Source: Caulobacter sp.
GTDB taxonomy: Bacteria > Pseudomonadota > Alphaproteobacteria > Caulobacterales > Caulobacteraceae
DNA length: 64,000 nucleotides
Assembly (NCBI RefSeq): GCF_017744445.1
Contig: NZ_JAGIBH010000012.1
Span: 1-64,000, forward strand
Reading direction: 5' to 3'
The notes beneath the pieces were generated by a model. That model saw only the letters and a list, made by a program, of their open reading frames with translations. It was not told where the DNA came from and searched no databases. Within the stretch, counting starts at the first letter, position 1. Each line of letters begins with the position of its first letter. The translations under genes and the position numbers were made by a program. Positions 29,926 through 38,912 of the stretch are shown piece after piece.

Positions 29926-32124
29926 ATGAAGTTCGACACCCCCGCCACGACCAATCCGATCGACCAGCTGAAGGTGGTCGGCAAGCCGACCGACCGCATC
30001 GATGGCCCGCTGAAGACCACCGGCATGGCCCCCTACGCCTATGAGCGGCACGACGCCCTGGAGAACGTGGCCTATGGCTACGTCCTGGGCTCGGCGATCG
30101 CCAAGGGCAGCATCAAGGCCACGGACGTCAGCCGCGCCAAGGCCGCGCCTGGCGTGCTGACCGTGGTCACCGCCCAGACCGCCGGCAAGCTGGGCAAGGG
30201 CGACTTCAACACCGCCAAGCTGCTGGGCGGTCCCGACATCCAGCACTACCACCAGGCCGTCGCGGTCGTGGTCGCCGAGACCTTCGAGCAGGCCCGCGCC
30301 GCCGCCGCCCTGATCAAGGTGGACTATGAGCGGGCCAAGGGGACCTTCGACCTGGCCTCCGCCAAGGACGGCGCGCCGCCGGCCGGCAAGGACAATCCCG
30401 ACACCGCCGTCGGCGACTTCGACAAGGCCTTCGCCGACGCGCCGGTCAAGCTGGACGAAACCTACCTCACGCCCGACCATGCCCACGCCATGATGGAGCC
30501 GCACGCCACCATCGCGGCCTGGAAGGGCGATAAGCTGACGGTATGGACGGCCAACCAGATGGTGGCCTGGAGCCGTGGCGATGTGGCCAAGACCCTGGGC
30601 ATCCCGAAGGACAATGTCCGGCTGGTCTCGCCCTATATTGGCGGCGGCTTTGGCGGCAAGCTGTTCATCCGCGCCGACGTGATCCTGGCGGCGTTGGGGG
30701 CCAAGGCGGCGGGTCGGCCGGTCAAGATCGCCCTTCAGCGGCCGCTGATGTTCAACAACACCACTCACCGTCCGGCGACCATCCAGCGCATCCGGATCGG
30801 CGCCACCCAGGACGGCAAGATCACCGCCATCGGTCACGAAAGCTGGTCCGGCGACCTGCCCGGCGGCGGCCCCGAGACCGCCACTCAGCAGACCCGCCTT
30901 CTGTATGCCGGCGCCAACCGCATGATGAAGATGAAGCTGGCCGTGCTGGATCTGCCGGAAGGCAACGCCATGCGCGCGCCGGGCGAGGCGCCGGGCCTGA
31001 TGGCGCTGGAAGTGGCGATCGACGAGCTGGCCGAGAAGCTGGGCGTCGATCCGATCGAGCTGCGCGTCCTCAACGACACTCAGGTCGATCCGGAAAAACC
31101 CGGCCGTCCGTTCTCGCAGCGCAAGCTGATCGAGTGCCTGCGCACCGGCGCCGACAAGTTCGGCTGGGCCAAGCGCAGCGCGCGACCCGGTCAGGTCCGT
31201 GCCGGCCGCTGGCTGGTCGGCATGGGCGTGGCGGCGGCGTTCCGCAACAACCTGGTCATGAAGTCGGCCGCCCGCGTGCGCCTGGAAAAGACCGGTCGGA
31301 TCGTGGTCGAGACCGACATGACCGACATCGGCACCGGCAGCTACACGATCATCGCCCAGACCGCCGCCGAGATGATGGGCGTGCCTCTGCACCAAGTGAC
31401 GGTGAAGCTGGGCGACTCTTCGTTCCCCGTCTCGGCCGGCTCCGGCGGCCAGTGGGGCGCCAACAGCTCGACGGCCGGCGTCTACGCCGCCTGCGTGAAG
31501 CTGCGCGAGGCCGTGGCGACCAAACTGGGCCTCGATCCAGCGATCGCCGAGTTCTCGGACGGCCGCGTGAAGCTGGGCAATCAGAGCCTGCCGCTGGCCC
31601 AGGCCGCCGCCGACGCGCCGATCGTCGCCGAGGACGCCATGGAGTATGGCGACCTGACCAAGACCCACCAGCAGTCGACCTTCGGCGGCCACTTCGTCGA
31701 GGTCGGGGTCGACGCGGCCACCTGCGAGATCCGCATCCGCCGCATGCTGGCCGTCTGCGCCGCTGGTCGGATCCTCAATCCCAAGGCCGCGCGCAGCCAG
31801 GTGATCGGGGCCATGACCATGGGCGCCGGCGCGGCGCTCATGGAGGAACTGGTCGTCGACAAGCGGATCGGCTTCTTCGTCAACCACGACCTGGCCGGCT
31901 ACGAGGTGCCCGTCCATGCCGACATCCCGCACCAGGAGGTGATCTTTCTGGACGAGACCGACCCCATGTCCTCGCCGATGAAGGCCAAGGGCGTCGGCGA
32001 GCTGGGCATCTGCGGGGTCGGCGCGGCGGTGGCCAACGCCATCTACAACGCCACCGGCGTGCGGGTGCGCGAGTACCCGGTCACGCTGGACAAGCTGCTG
32101 AAGGACATGCCGGTCGTCGCCTAG
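29926..32124 (+). CDS. paoC: Periplasmic aldehyde oxidoreductase, molybdopterin subunit
   Basis: A protein of 732 aa, the same length as E. coli PaoC. The xanthine-dehydrogenase-type Mo domains show QHYHQAVAVVVAETFEQARA, SPYIGGGFGGKLFIRADV, AMRAPGEAPGLMALEVAID, AGSGGQWGANSSTAGVYAA and the catalytic Glu at about residue 692 (KGVGELGICGVG), the position reported for PaoC. It binds molybdopterin cytosine dinucleotide and oxidises aldehydes to acids. The dedicated maturation factor (paoD/xdhC type) is not in this window, so it must be supplied elsewhere. It is the third gene of a tight three-gene operon. Confidence 0.94.
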   Translation: MKFDTPATTNPIDQLKVVGKPTDRIDGPLKTTGMAPYAYERHDALENVAYGYVLGSAIAKGSIKATDVSRAKAAPGVLTVVTAQTAGKLGKGDFNTAKLLGGPDIQHYHQAVAVVVAETFEQARAAAALIKVDYERAKGTFDLASAKDGAPPAGKDNPDTAVGDFDKAFADAPVKLDETYLTPDHAHAMMEPHATIAAWKGDKLTVWTANQMVAWSRGDVAKTLGIPKDNVRLVSPYIGGGFGGKLFIRADVILAALGAKAAGRPVKIALQRPLMFNNTTHRPATIQRIRIGATQDGKITAIGHESWSGDLPGGGPETATQQTRLLYAGANRMMKMKLAVLDLPEGNAMRAPGEAPGLMALEVAIDELAEKLGVDPIELRVLNDTQVDPEKPGRPFSQRKLIECLRTGADKFGWAKRSARPGQVRAGRWLVGMGVAAAFRNNLVMKSAARVRLEKTGRIVVETDMTDIGTGSYTIIAQTAAEMMGVPLHQVTVKLGDSSFPVSAGSGGQWGANSSTAGVYAACVKLREAVATKLGLDPAIAEFSDGRVKLGNQSLPLAQAAADAPIVAEDAMEYGDLTKTHQQSTFGGHFVEVGVDAATCEIRIRRMLAVCAAGRILNPKAARSQVIGAMTMGAGAALMEELVVDKRIGFFVNHDLAGYEVPVHADIPHQEVIFLDETDPMSSPMKAKGVGELGICGVGAAVANAIYNATGVRVREYPVTLDKLLKDMPVVA

Positions 32125-32128
32125 GCGA

Positions 32129-32641
32129 TTACTCGCCCAGCAGGGCCCGCGCATAGTGCTGGCGGTCTATGATCGGCCGGCAGAAGGTCAGTTGGCCGTC
32201 GATGACGGCTGGCTCGGCCAGCAGTCCCTTGAACCACTGGTTCGCCTCGGCCACCCCGCGATGCAGAGCGGTTATGCGGTAGCTGTGTTTGCCGGTCACC
32301 GCCGCCGCCGCCGAAACGGCGGGGTCATTGCGCAGGCGCGCTTCGAACCGGTCCAGGTCGCGCACCTCCAGCAGCTTCGTGCGCAGATCGGCGACGCAAT
32401 GGCAGACCTCGTCGGGCAGCCGCACGCGGTCGACCAGCTTGAGCAAACCGCTCTGCTTGAATCGCGTGATGATCCGGTGCGCCGTGGTCTGCGAGACGTC
32501 GAACATATGGGCCAGTTCGGCCACCGTCGGCAGTGGCTTGCCCTCCAGCTGGGCGAGGATTTCCAGGTCCGCCTCCAGGCCGACGCGCGGCGCGGCGGTC
32601 TGGCGAGAGGCGTACGGCGGTCCGGGTCTGATCTGGTTCAC
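32129..32641 (-). CDS. Winged-helix regulator, Lrp/AsnC- or MarR-like
   Basis: A protein of 170 aa from GTG 32641. The helix-turn-helix is clear: TVAELAHMFDVSQTTAHRII, then TRFKQSGLLKLVDRVRLP. The C-terminal ~100 residues (LLEVRDLDRFEARLRNDPAV, then TGKHSYRITALHRGVAEANQ) resemble the alpha-beta ligand domain of Lrp/AsnC proteins, with a pattern RVxxDxxxV-type turn. The gene converges on paoC with a four-base gap, and its own upstream region carries a perfect 9+4+9 palindrome (32727-32748). A related half-site is in the receptor promoter at 38856-38899, so it may regulate the neighbouring peptide island, besides itself. Confidence 0.7.
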   Translation of the reverse strand: MNQIRPGPPYASRQTAAPRVGLEADLEILAQLEGKPLPTVAELAHMFDVSQTTAHRIITRFKQSGLLKLVDRVRLPDEVCHCVADLRTKLLEVRDLDRFEARLRNDPAVSAAAAVTGKHSYRITALHRGVAEANQWFKGLLAEPAVIDGQLTFCRPIIDRQHYARALLGE

Positions 32642-32726
32642 GGGCGCCTCGCCTGGTTTGGAGGCGGGCGCCGCCCGCCCCTCCGCGACTTGATCAGTAG
32701 ACCGCTGAAACCTCTGAATAGCAAGA

Positions 32727-32748
32727 AAATTCTCTGATTAGAGAATTT
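32727..32748. promoter_or_regulatory. Perfect 22-base palindrome, putative operator of the Lrp-like regulator
   Basis: AAATTCTCT-gatt-AGAGAATTT has arms at 32727-32735 and 32740-32748. It lies 86 bases upstream of the regulator GTG and 22 bases after the serine hydrolase stop. It lacks a T-tract, so it is an operator rather than a terminator. Confidence 0.65.
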
Positions 32749-32770
32749 ACGCCTATATTGAGAAAACCTC

Positions 32771-34327
32771 TTACTGACCCCGTTTCGGCGTGAATAGCAG
32801 GTCGTGATAGTCCCAGCTGAAGTCGGCGATCGGCGACGCCGCCTTCATGATCACGCGCTCGACCCCGCCGTCGGCATTCAGGTTGAACGTGACGTAGGCC
32901 GGCTCCAGCGCCTTATCGTCGAAGCGGGTGACGAAGGTGTCGTACTGCCAGTGCTCCAGCTTGCCAGCCATGCGCGGCGTCGATTTGAAGTCGATGCGTA
33001 GGCCGCCCTCGCCTTGCGTAACCACGATGTCGCCGTACCAGGGATCGCTGTAGGTTCCGGCATATTTGGCCACCGGCAGCGAGGGCCCAACGCCCGCCGG
33101 CTTGGCCTGGACGCCGCCCATGGCTTTCACCGCTCCGGCGACCAGCTGCTTCTTGTAGGTGATGTAGCGCTCGGTCCACGGCTCGGGCTTGAGGCCCAGA
33201 TAGTGGTCCAGCAGCTCGTACATCAGGCCGCGCGGCAGCTCGCCGTCCTCGCTGTTCAGCTCGATCGAGAAGCCGACATTGCGGTCGGGGATCAGCACGA
33301 CCACGGTCTTGAAGCCGAACACCGCCCCGCCGTGCCAGACGATCTGGGTCCCGCGATAGTCCTGGATCTCCCAGCCCAGGGCATAAGCCTGGAAGGTCGA
33401 CCGGGTGACCTCGAAGCCCGGCGGGACCTTGTCCAGCGGCTGGATCACGGTCGGCTGCCACATGGCCTTGGACTGGTCCTCGCTGAACAGTCGCTTGCCG
33501 TCTGGCAGAGCGCCGTGGGCCAACTGCAGCTTCAGCCACTTGGCCATGTCGTTTGCGCTGACGGCCATGCCGCCGGCCGGGGCGGCGCTGGTCGAGAGCT
33601 CATCGCGCTCGTCCAGCACCTCCTGGTCGCCCGCCCCGCGCAGGCCGCCGTTCATGCGGGCGTGCGGCTGGGCGCGGTTGGCGATCTGGAAACGACGGCC
33701 GTCGGTAGTGGAGCTGGTCATGCCGGCGGCGGCGAAGACGTGCTCGCGGACATAGTCCTCCCAGGTCTGGCCGGTGACCGCCTCAATCAGCTGACCGGCC
33801 ACCATGTAGAGGACATTGTCGTAGGCATAGCCGCTGCGGAAGCTGGTGGCGGGCTTGAGGTAGCGCAGGCGGCGCACGGCCTCGGCGCGGGGAATGTTGC
33901 TGCGCGGCACGAACAGCAGGTCGCCCTGCCCCAGACCCAGCCCGCTGCGGTGGACCAACAGGTCGCGCACGGTCAGCTCGCGCGTCACCCACGGATCGTA
34001 CATCTGGAAGCCCGGCAGGCGGTCGGTGACCTTGTCGTCCCAGGACAGCTTGCCGGCGTCGACCAGGGTGGCCAGGGCCGCCACGGTCATCGCCTTGCCG
34101 GTCGAGCCGGTCATGAACAGGGTGTCGGCGTCGACCTTCTCGGGGCTGCCCAGCTTGCGCACGCCATAGCCCTTGGCCAGCACGGTCTGACCTTCGTCGA
34201 CAATGGCGATCGACAGGCCCGGCGCGCCCACCTTCTGGCGCAGCGCCTCGACATGCGCGTCGAAGTTCTTGGGCGGCTGAACGACAGGACCGGCGGCAAG
34301 CGCCGCGGCGAGGACGAGGCTGATCAT
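32771..34327 (-). CDS. Serine hydrolase of the beta-lactamase / penicillin-binding fold, with C-terminal DUF3471-like domain
   Basis: A protein of 518 aa from ATG 34327, overlapping the stop of the permease gene (ATGA). A long open frame reaches further upstream but is the shifted shadow of the permease gene. A short signal peptide (residues 1-13, …AALAAGP) is plausible. The catalytic SxxK is Ser75-Thr-Gly-Lys78 (FMTGSTGKAMT), the YxN motif is Tyr169-Asp-Asn171, and the third motif is WHGGAVFGF. The C-terminal domain (about 400-518, KYAGTYSDPWYGDIVV) is the lipocalin-like domain often attached to such hydrolases. Family members are D-aminopeptidases, carboxypeptidases or esterases. In this island a peptidase acting on D-residue peptides is likely. 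Confidence 0.87.
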   Translation of the reverse strand: MISLVLAAALAAGPVVQPPKNFDAHVEALRQKVGAPGLSIAIVDEGQTVLAKGYGVRKLGSPEKVDADTLFMTGSTGKAMTVAALATLVDAGKLSWDDKVTDRLPGFQMYDPWVTRELTVRDLLVHRSGLGLGQGDLLFVPRSNIPRAEAVRRLRYLKPATSFRSGYAYDNVLYMVAGQLIEAVTGQTWEDYVREHVFAAAGMTSSTTDGRRFQIANRAQPHARMNGGLRGAGDQEVLDERDELSTSAAPAGGMAVSANDMAKWLKLQLAHGALPDGKRLFSEDQSKAMWQPTVIQPLDKVPPGFEVTRSTFQAYALGWEIQDYRGTQIVWHGGAVFGFKTVVVLIPDRNVGFSIELNSEDGELPRGLMYELLDHYLGLKPEPWTERYITYKKQLVAGAVKAMGGVQAKPAGVGPSLPVAKYAGTYSDPWYGDIVVTQGEGGLRIDFKSTPRMAGKLEHWQYDTFVTRFDDKALEPAYVTFNLNADGGVERVIMKAASPIADFSWDYHDLLFTPKRGQ

Positions 34328-35445
34328 GAGACCTCCGGTTGGAAGGCGGGACGCTTGGCGAGGCGGGCAAGACCCAGGGTCGCCAGCGGAATGACGTAGA
34401 GCGCGATCAGGGCGTAGGCCAAGAGGCGGTAGCCGCCGGCGATCAGGCCGACCAGCCCGACCCGCTCGGCCAGCACCATGCAGAAGACCAGGAGGGCCAG
34501 AGTGCAGGCGGCGCGAGCCCGGACGCCGAAGTTGCGGCCCATCCGCGCCTGGAAGGCCCCGGCGACCCGCTCGTTGATGGCGTTCACCGCGCCCGTACCG
34601 CTCTCCAGCAAGGCGGCGAAGACCATCAGCTGGAACAGCAGGTGGAAGATCGGCAGGTTCAGCTTGGCCAGCAGCACGTCGGACGGCAGGGCCGCTCCGC
34701 TGACTTCCGGCGCATAGGCGCACATGCAGACGAAGAAGACGAACGCTGGGATCATCGCCAGCGGCCCGGCGATCAGGCCAGCGGTGACGGCGTCGCGGTC
34801 GCTGAGCAGGTGGCGGGTCACCGGCAGGATGATCACCGCCCCGATGATGTTGTAGCCGGCATAGGTGGCCCCGCCGACCAAGGCGTCCGTCCCGACCTGG
34901 ATCGGGACCGAGAAGGCGGCGGCGATGTCGTGGCCGAAGGTCGTCAGCGCCAGCACAAGGAACAGGCCATAGACGCCGTAGAGCAAGATCGAGACCCAGG
35001 CGAATAGCTGCTCGACCACCTTGTTGCCGAAGGCCGCGAAAGCGGTGACGCCCGCCAGCAGCGCCAACATGCCCGCCCACTTGGGCGCGCCGAACACCAC
35101 ATGGCCGATCTCGCCCGCCGCGGCGCCGAACACGGCCAGCACGATGATGACGAAGAAGGCGTAGGCCAGCTCGAAGGCGATCCAGCCCTTGCCCAGCAAC
35201 GCCTGAAAGAAGCTGCGATAGTCCCGCGCCCCGCTCGCCCGCGCGAACAAGAAGGTCAGGACGCACATGCCGCTCCAGATCAGCGTCGCCAGGGTCAGGC
35301 CGGCCAGGCCGCCCCACGGGCCGGCGGGCAGGAAGAATTCGGCGATCTCGCGACCTGTGGCGTAGCCGCCGCCAATGACGGCGGCCTTGAAGGCCAGACC
35401 CGGCAGCAGCCATCGGCTGAACCAGCCTGTCGTCTTCCCCCTCAT
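34324..35445 (-). CDS. YkvI-like membrane permease
   Basis: A protein of 373 aa from ATG 35445, overlapping the DUF1611 stop (ATGA). It has about eleven hydrophobic segments. The YkvI-family stretches are LAFKAAVIGGGYATGREIAE, GGLAGLTLATLIWSGMC, FLFARASGARDYRSF and VGGATYAGYNIIGAVIILPV. YkvI proteins are relatives of the LeuT-like superfamily with no settled substrate. The position between a DgcN-like enzyme and a serine hydrolase, with overlaps on both sides, suggests transport of an amino acid such as D-glutamate or a peptide product. This is an inference. There is no good ribosome binding site, consistent with translational coupling. Confidence 0.8.
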   Translation of the reverse strand: MRGKTTGWFSRWLLPGLAFKAAVIGGGYATGREIAEFFLPAGPWGGLAGLTLATLIWSGMCVLTFLFARASGARDYRSFFQALLGKGWIAFELAYAFFVIIVLAVFGAAAGEIGHVVFGAPKWAGMLALLAGVTAFAAFGNKVVEQLFAWVSILLYGVYGLFLVLALTTFGHDIAAAFSVPIQVGTDALVGGATYAGYNIIGAVIILPVTRHLLSDRDAVTAGLIAGPLAMIPAFVFFVCMCAYAPEVSGAALPSDVLLAKLNLPIFHLLFQLMVFAALLESGTGAVNAINERVAGAFQARMGRNFGVRARAACTLALLVFCMVLAERVGLVGLIAGGYRLLAYALIALYVIPLATLGLARLAKRPAFQPEVS

Positions 35446-36497
35446 AGGAGGCAGGAATCCAGCAGACGCTCGAAGGCGGCTCCGCCGCGCAGAGGATCGG
35501 CGGCCGGCAGACCCAGCCGCGTCGCAACCGCCTCGATCTCGGCCTGGGCCGCCTCGGACGACAGCTTGCCGGTGTTGAGGCTGATCCCAGCGCAACGGAT
35601 GTTCGGACTGGTCACCCGGCCCAAGGCGATGGTCGCCTCGATCACCGCCTCGATCGACGGAACGGCGTGGCCAGCATGACCCAGGATCTCGCTGCGGCCC
35701 GGCTCGTGACAGACGACGAAGGCGTCCGGCTGGCTGCCTTGCAGGAGGCCCAGCGACACCGCGCCATAGGCCGGATGCAGCAGCGAGCCCTGCCCCTCGA
35801 TCACGTCGATATGGCTGGCCGACGCCGCCGGGCTCAACATCTCGGCGGCCCCCGCGATGAAGTCGGAGACCACGGCGTCGATCGGTATGCCCGAGCCAGC
35901 GATCATGATGCCGGTCTGCCCCGTGGCCCGGAAGTCGACGTCCAAGCCCCTGCCCTTCAGCCCCCGCGTGATGGCCAAGGCCGCGTACTTCTTGCCCAGC
36001 GCGCAGTCAGTGCCGACGGTCAGGATCCGGCGCCCCGAGCGCGGCTTGCCCGAGCCGACCGGAATGCCCGGCGGCGGGGTGCGCACGTCGATCAGACGCC
36101 GCCCTGTCCGCTCGGCGGCGGCCTTCAGCTCGGGAATGTCGCTAAGCTTGGCGTGCATGCCCGAGATGATGTCCAGCCCCGCTTCCAGCGCCTCGATCAG
36201 GCCGGCGATCCAGGCCGGCGGGATGAACCCGCCGGCATTGGCGACGCCGATCACCAGGCCCCGTGCGCCCTCGGCCGCCGCTTGCGCGGGAGCCAGGGCC
36301 GGCAGGCCGGTGCTGACCCGCCCGCCGGTCAGGACGAATTCGCCCACGCAGCGCTCGCCAACCCAGTCACGCAGGCCGAAAGCGGTCTTGGCGTAGCCGG
36401 GTTCGACCGTGTCGCCGAGGAACAGGAGGTACGGCGACGGCAAGCCGCCGACTTCCTCGTCGGCGTCATCACGCGGTGCTCTGGCGATGGCGCTCAT
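35442..36497 (-). CDS. dgcN: DUF1611 family protein, DgcN-like (D-glutamate N-acetyltransferase)
   Basis: A protein of 351 aa. The N-terminal Rossmann-like domain starts PYLLFLGDTVEPGYAKTAFG. The C-terminal P-loop-like domain has RILTVGTDCALGKKYAALAI, then TGQTGIMIAGSGIPIDAVVS, and SHIDVIEGQGSLLHPAYGAV. This is the DUF1611 family. A DUF1611 member, DgcN, was characterised as a D-Glu N-acetyltransferase acting with DgcA, an enolase-superfamily racemase. A DgcA-like gene is present at 40187-41200. The name is assigned from family plus context. It starts four bases after the receptor gene and overlaps the permease gene. Confidence 0.72.
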   Translation of the reverse strand: MSAIARAPRDDADEEVGGLPSPYLLFLGDTVEPGYAKTAFGLRDWVGERCVGEFVLTGGRVSTGLPALAPAQAAAEGARGLVIGVANAGGFIPPAWIAGLIEALEAGLDIISGMHAKLSDIPELKAAAERTGRRLIDVRTPPPGIPVGSGKPRSGRRILTVGTDCALGKKYAALAITRGLKGRGLDVDFRATGQTGIMIAGSGIPIDAVVSDFIAGAAEMLSPAASASHIDVIEGQGSLLHPAYGAVSLGLLQGSQPDAFVVCHEPGRSEILGHAGHAVPSIEAVIEATIALGRVTSPNIRCAGISLNTGKLSSEAAQAEIEAVATRLGLPAADPLRGGAAFERLLDSCLL

Positions 36498-36501
36498 GCG
36501 A

Positions 36502-38736
36502 TCAGAAGCCGGCCGTCAGGCTGACGCCGATGGTGCGCGGCCGGATCACGCCCGTGCCCATCGCCCCGCCCGGATAGACCGGCAAGCCATTGGCGGTAAC
36601 CGCGGCCGTCGAGGTCTTGCCGTCGGCGTCGAAGGCGTTCTTGACGTAGGCCTCCAGGTCAACCTTGCCGAAGGTCATGCCGGCCCGGAAGTCGACCACC
36701 TCGTAGGACGGGATCTGGCGCTGCTTGCCATTGGCGGTGCGATAGGTCGCGTCGAACGTGCCGCTCTGCTTGCCCATCACCCGCAGCGATGCGCCGACAT
36801 AGGCCTCGTTCTCGCCGACCGACCAGCTGTAGTCGCCATTGAAGCCCAGGCTGACCTTGGGCGTGAACGGCAGCTGGTCGCCCTTCTTGCCGCCGACCAG
36901 GGCGCTGGTGTCGCCCGACAGTTTGGCGTCGGTATAGGCGCCGTTGGCCGACAGCGTCAGGCCATTGGCCAGCCGCGCCGTGGCGTTGAACTCCACGCCG
37001 TCGCTTTTCGCATCCGCGCCGTTCGCGTTGATGCCGAAGTTGTTGACCACGGTCAGCAGCTGGATGCCCTTCCAGTCGATATGGAAGGCGGCGACGTCCA
37101 GGGTGAAGCGGCGGTCCGCGCTCTCGCCCTTGAAGCCGGCCTCGTAGCTGGTGACCGTGTCGGGATCGAAGCTGGCCGGGGTGCCGGCCGGGGCGCTGGG
37201 CGGGATCACGTTCGGGCCGCCGGGGCGATAGCCCTTGGCGACGCGGGCGTAGATCGAGCGGCGCTCGTCCAACTTGAACTTCGGGGCCAGCGAATAGGTG
37301 AAGACGTTGTCCGAGGACGTCAGGTTGCTGGCGATCGGCGTACCGCCGGCCAGCACGCCCTTGGCCGCCTGGCTGGCGCTCTGCTTGTTGTGGCTGTAAC
37401 GGCCGCCGACATCGACGTCGATGCGATCGCTCAGGTGCACGGTGGCGTTGGCAAAGCCCGCATACTCCTTGTAGCGCGAGCTCAGATCCAGGTCGGCCAG
37501 CAGCGGCAGGGTCGTCAGCGGGGTCAGCGTGCCCGGCTGGACGGCGATGTACTCCTGGTGGATCAGGCCCTTCTCGTCGGTGAAGTAGCCGCCGACCATC
37601 CAGTCGAACTTGGCGCCGGGGTTCGAGGCCAGGCGGACTTCCTGGGTGTATTTCCGGTTGTTGGTGTTCTGGCCCAGATAGAGCTCGTTGGTAGCGCCGA
37701 ACACGCTTTTGATCAGGCCGCTCAGGTTGAACGAGGCGTCGTCGCGCTTGGTCTGGTTCAGCTTGCTGTAGCTGCTGGACGAGGTGAAGGTCGCGAAACC
37801 CAGGTCATAGTTCCAGACACCGTTATAGACGCGGTAGTCAGCGTCCGAGAACGCCGGCACGAACTGCGACAGGCTCGGTCGGCCGTACTTGGTCGCCAGC
37901 GTGTTCGGATCGCTCTCGACCACGGTCGGGGCGTCGGCCTTGATGTCCTGCAGCACCGCCGTCAGACGCAGGTCGAATTTGTCGTTCGGCTTGAACAGCA
38001 GCGAGGCCCGGCCGCCATAGACCTTGGCGTCGTTGATGTCCTTCTCGACGTCCGAACCGCTGGTTCCGATCGAGTCGATGAAGCCGCCATCCTTGCGATA
38101 GAAGCCCGAGGCGCGCAGGGCCACCGTCTCGCCCAGCGGGATGTTGACCATCGCCGTGGTGCGATACGACATCGCGCCGCCCTTGGAGTCCTCGACCGAG
38201 GCGCGGGCGCGGGCCGTGAAGCCGCCGGTGTCGGGCGTGTTGGTCACGAACTTCAGCAGACCGCCCATCGAGCTGGCGCCGTACAGGGTGCCCTGCGGGC
38301 CGCGTAGCACCTCGATGCGGGCGACGTCGAAGGTGTCGAAGTCGCCGGCCAGCACCGCGCCATTGACCAGGGCGCTGCTCGAGCCGAACGGCGTCTCGTC
38401 CATATAGACGGCCACGGTCGAAGCCACGCCGCCGGTGTTGATGCCGCGCATCACCAGGCGCCCCTGGCCGGGCGTGCTCTGGACCAGCTGCAGGCCGGGC
38501 ACCAGCTTCAGGTAGTCGCTGAAGTTGGTCGCCGCGTGGATCTCCAGGGCGTCCCCCGACACCACCGAGATAGCCTGCGGAATGTCGATTAGCGTCTGCT
38601 CGCGCTTCTGGGCGGTGACGACGATCTCCTCGACGGTCGAGACCTTGGGAGCTTCATCTGCCGCCAGGGCGGCGGAGTGGGTCAGCAGCGCGCCGACGGC
38701 GCTGGAGATGAGCAAGGTCGTACGCTTGAGCTTCAT
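36502..38736 (-). CDS. TonB-dependent receptor of the peptide / D-glutamate island
   Basis: A protein of 744 aa. Residues 1-25 are a Sec signal peptide (…SAALAADE). The TonB box region and plug are VEEIVVTAQKREQTLIDIPQ, AISVVSGDALEIH, and VARIEVLRGPQGTLYGASSM. The barrel ends RPRTIGVSLTAGF with the terminal aromatic. It is the first gene of the operon receptor, DUF1611, YkvI permease, serine hydrolase, all coupled by overlaps or a four-base gap. It would import a peptide, peptidoglycan fragment or amino-acid-derived ligand across the outer membrane. Its promoter shares a long block with that of the second operon. Confidence 0.93.
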   Translation of the reverse strand: MKLKRTTLLISSAVGALLTHSAALAADEAPKVSTVEEIVVTAQKREQTLIDIPQAISVVSGDALEIHAATNFSDYLKLVPGLQLVQSTPGQGRLVMRGINTGGVASTVAVYMDETPFGSSSALVNGAVLAGDFDTFDVARIEVLRGPQGTLYGASSMGGLLKFVTNTPDTGGFTARARASVEDSKGGAMSYRTTAMVNIPLGETVALRASGFYRKDGGFIDSIGTSGSDVEKDINDAKVYGGRASLLFKPNDKFDLRLTAVLQDIKADAPTVVESDPNTLATKYGRPSLSQFVPAFSDADYRVYNGVWNYDLGFATFTSSSSYSKLNQTKRDDASFNLSGLIKSVFGATNELYLGQNTNNRKYTQEVRLASNPGAKFDWMVGGYFTDEKGLIHQEYIAVQPGTLTPLTTLPLLADLDLSSRYKEYAGFANATVHLSDRIDVDVGGRYSHNKQSASQAAKGVLAGGTPIASNLTSSDNVFTYSLAPKFKLDERRSIYARVAKGYRPGGPNVIPPSAPAGTPASFDPDTVTSYEAGFKGESADRRFTLDVAAFHIDWKGIQLLTVVNNFGINANGADAKSDGVEFNATARLANGLTLSANGAYTDAKLSGDTSALVGGKKGDQLPFTPKVSLGFNGDYSWSVGENEAYVGASLRVMGKQSGTFDATYRTANGKQRQIPSYEVVDFRAGMTFGKVDLEAYVKNAFDADGKTSTAAVTANGLPVYPGGAMGTGVIRPRTIGVSLTAGF

Positions 38737-38855
38737 TCTAGTCCCCTCATTGTTGTGTGCGCCGGACGGCCCCCGGGGCGATGCGCCCTCTTCCCGCCGA
38801 CGCTGAGAGGTCGTCCGGGTTCCCCGTTTCCGACCTCAGCCCATTACGCAAATTT

Positions 38856-38899
38856 AATCCTATTCAGGACACTGTTATCCCAATCAGAGAATTGTCAAC
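38856..38899 (-). promoter_or_regulatory. Receptor operon promoter with shared regulatory block
   Basis: On the minus strand, GTTGACA (with -35-like TTGACA at 38898-38893) is followed by ATTCTCTGATTGGGATAACA, then GTGTCCTGAATAGGATT. The near-palindrome TCCTGAATAGGA (38858-38869 on the plus strand) and a second degenerate copy about 20 bases away match the block at 43291-43336 almost base for base. It lies about 120-160 bases before the receptor start. Confidence 0.65.
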
Positions 38900-38912
38900 G
38901 GCAATTACGCGG

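Noticed and set aside
29863-32154. A 763-codon open frame opposite to paoC
   Set aside because: It is antisense to a complete molybdoenzyme gene; no start site, domain or signal.
32771-35527. A single 918-codon frame joining the serine hydrolase to an upstream N-terminus
   Set aside because: Upstream of 34327 this frame is a shifted reading of the YkvI-like permease gene. The ATGA overlap at 34324-34327 and the signal-like start MISLVLAAALAAG show where the hydrolase really begins.
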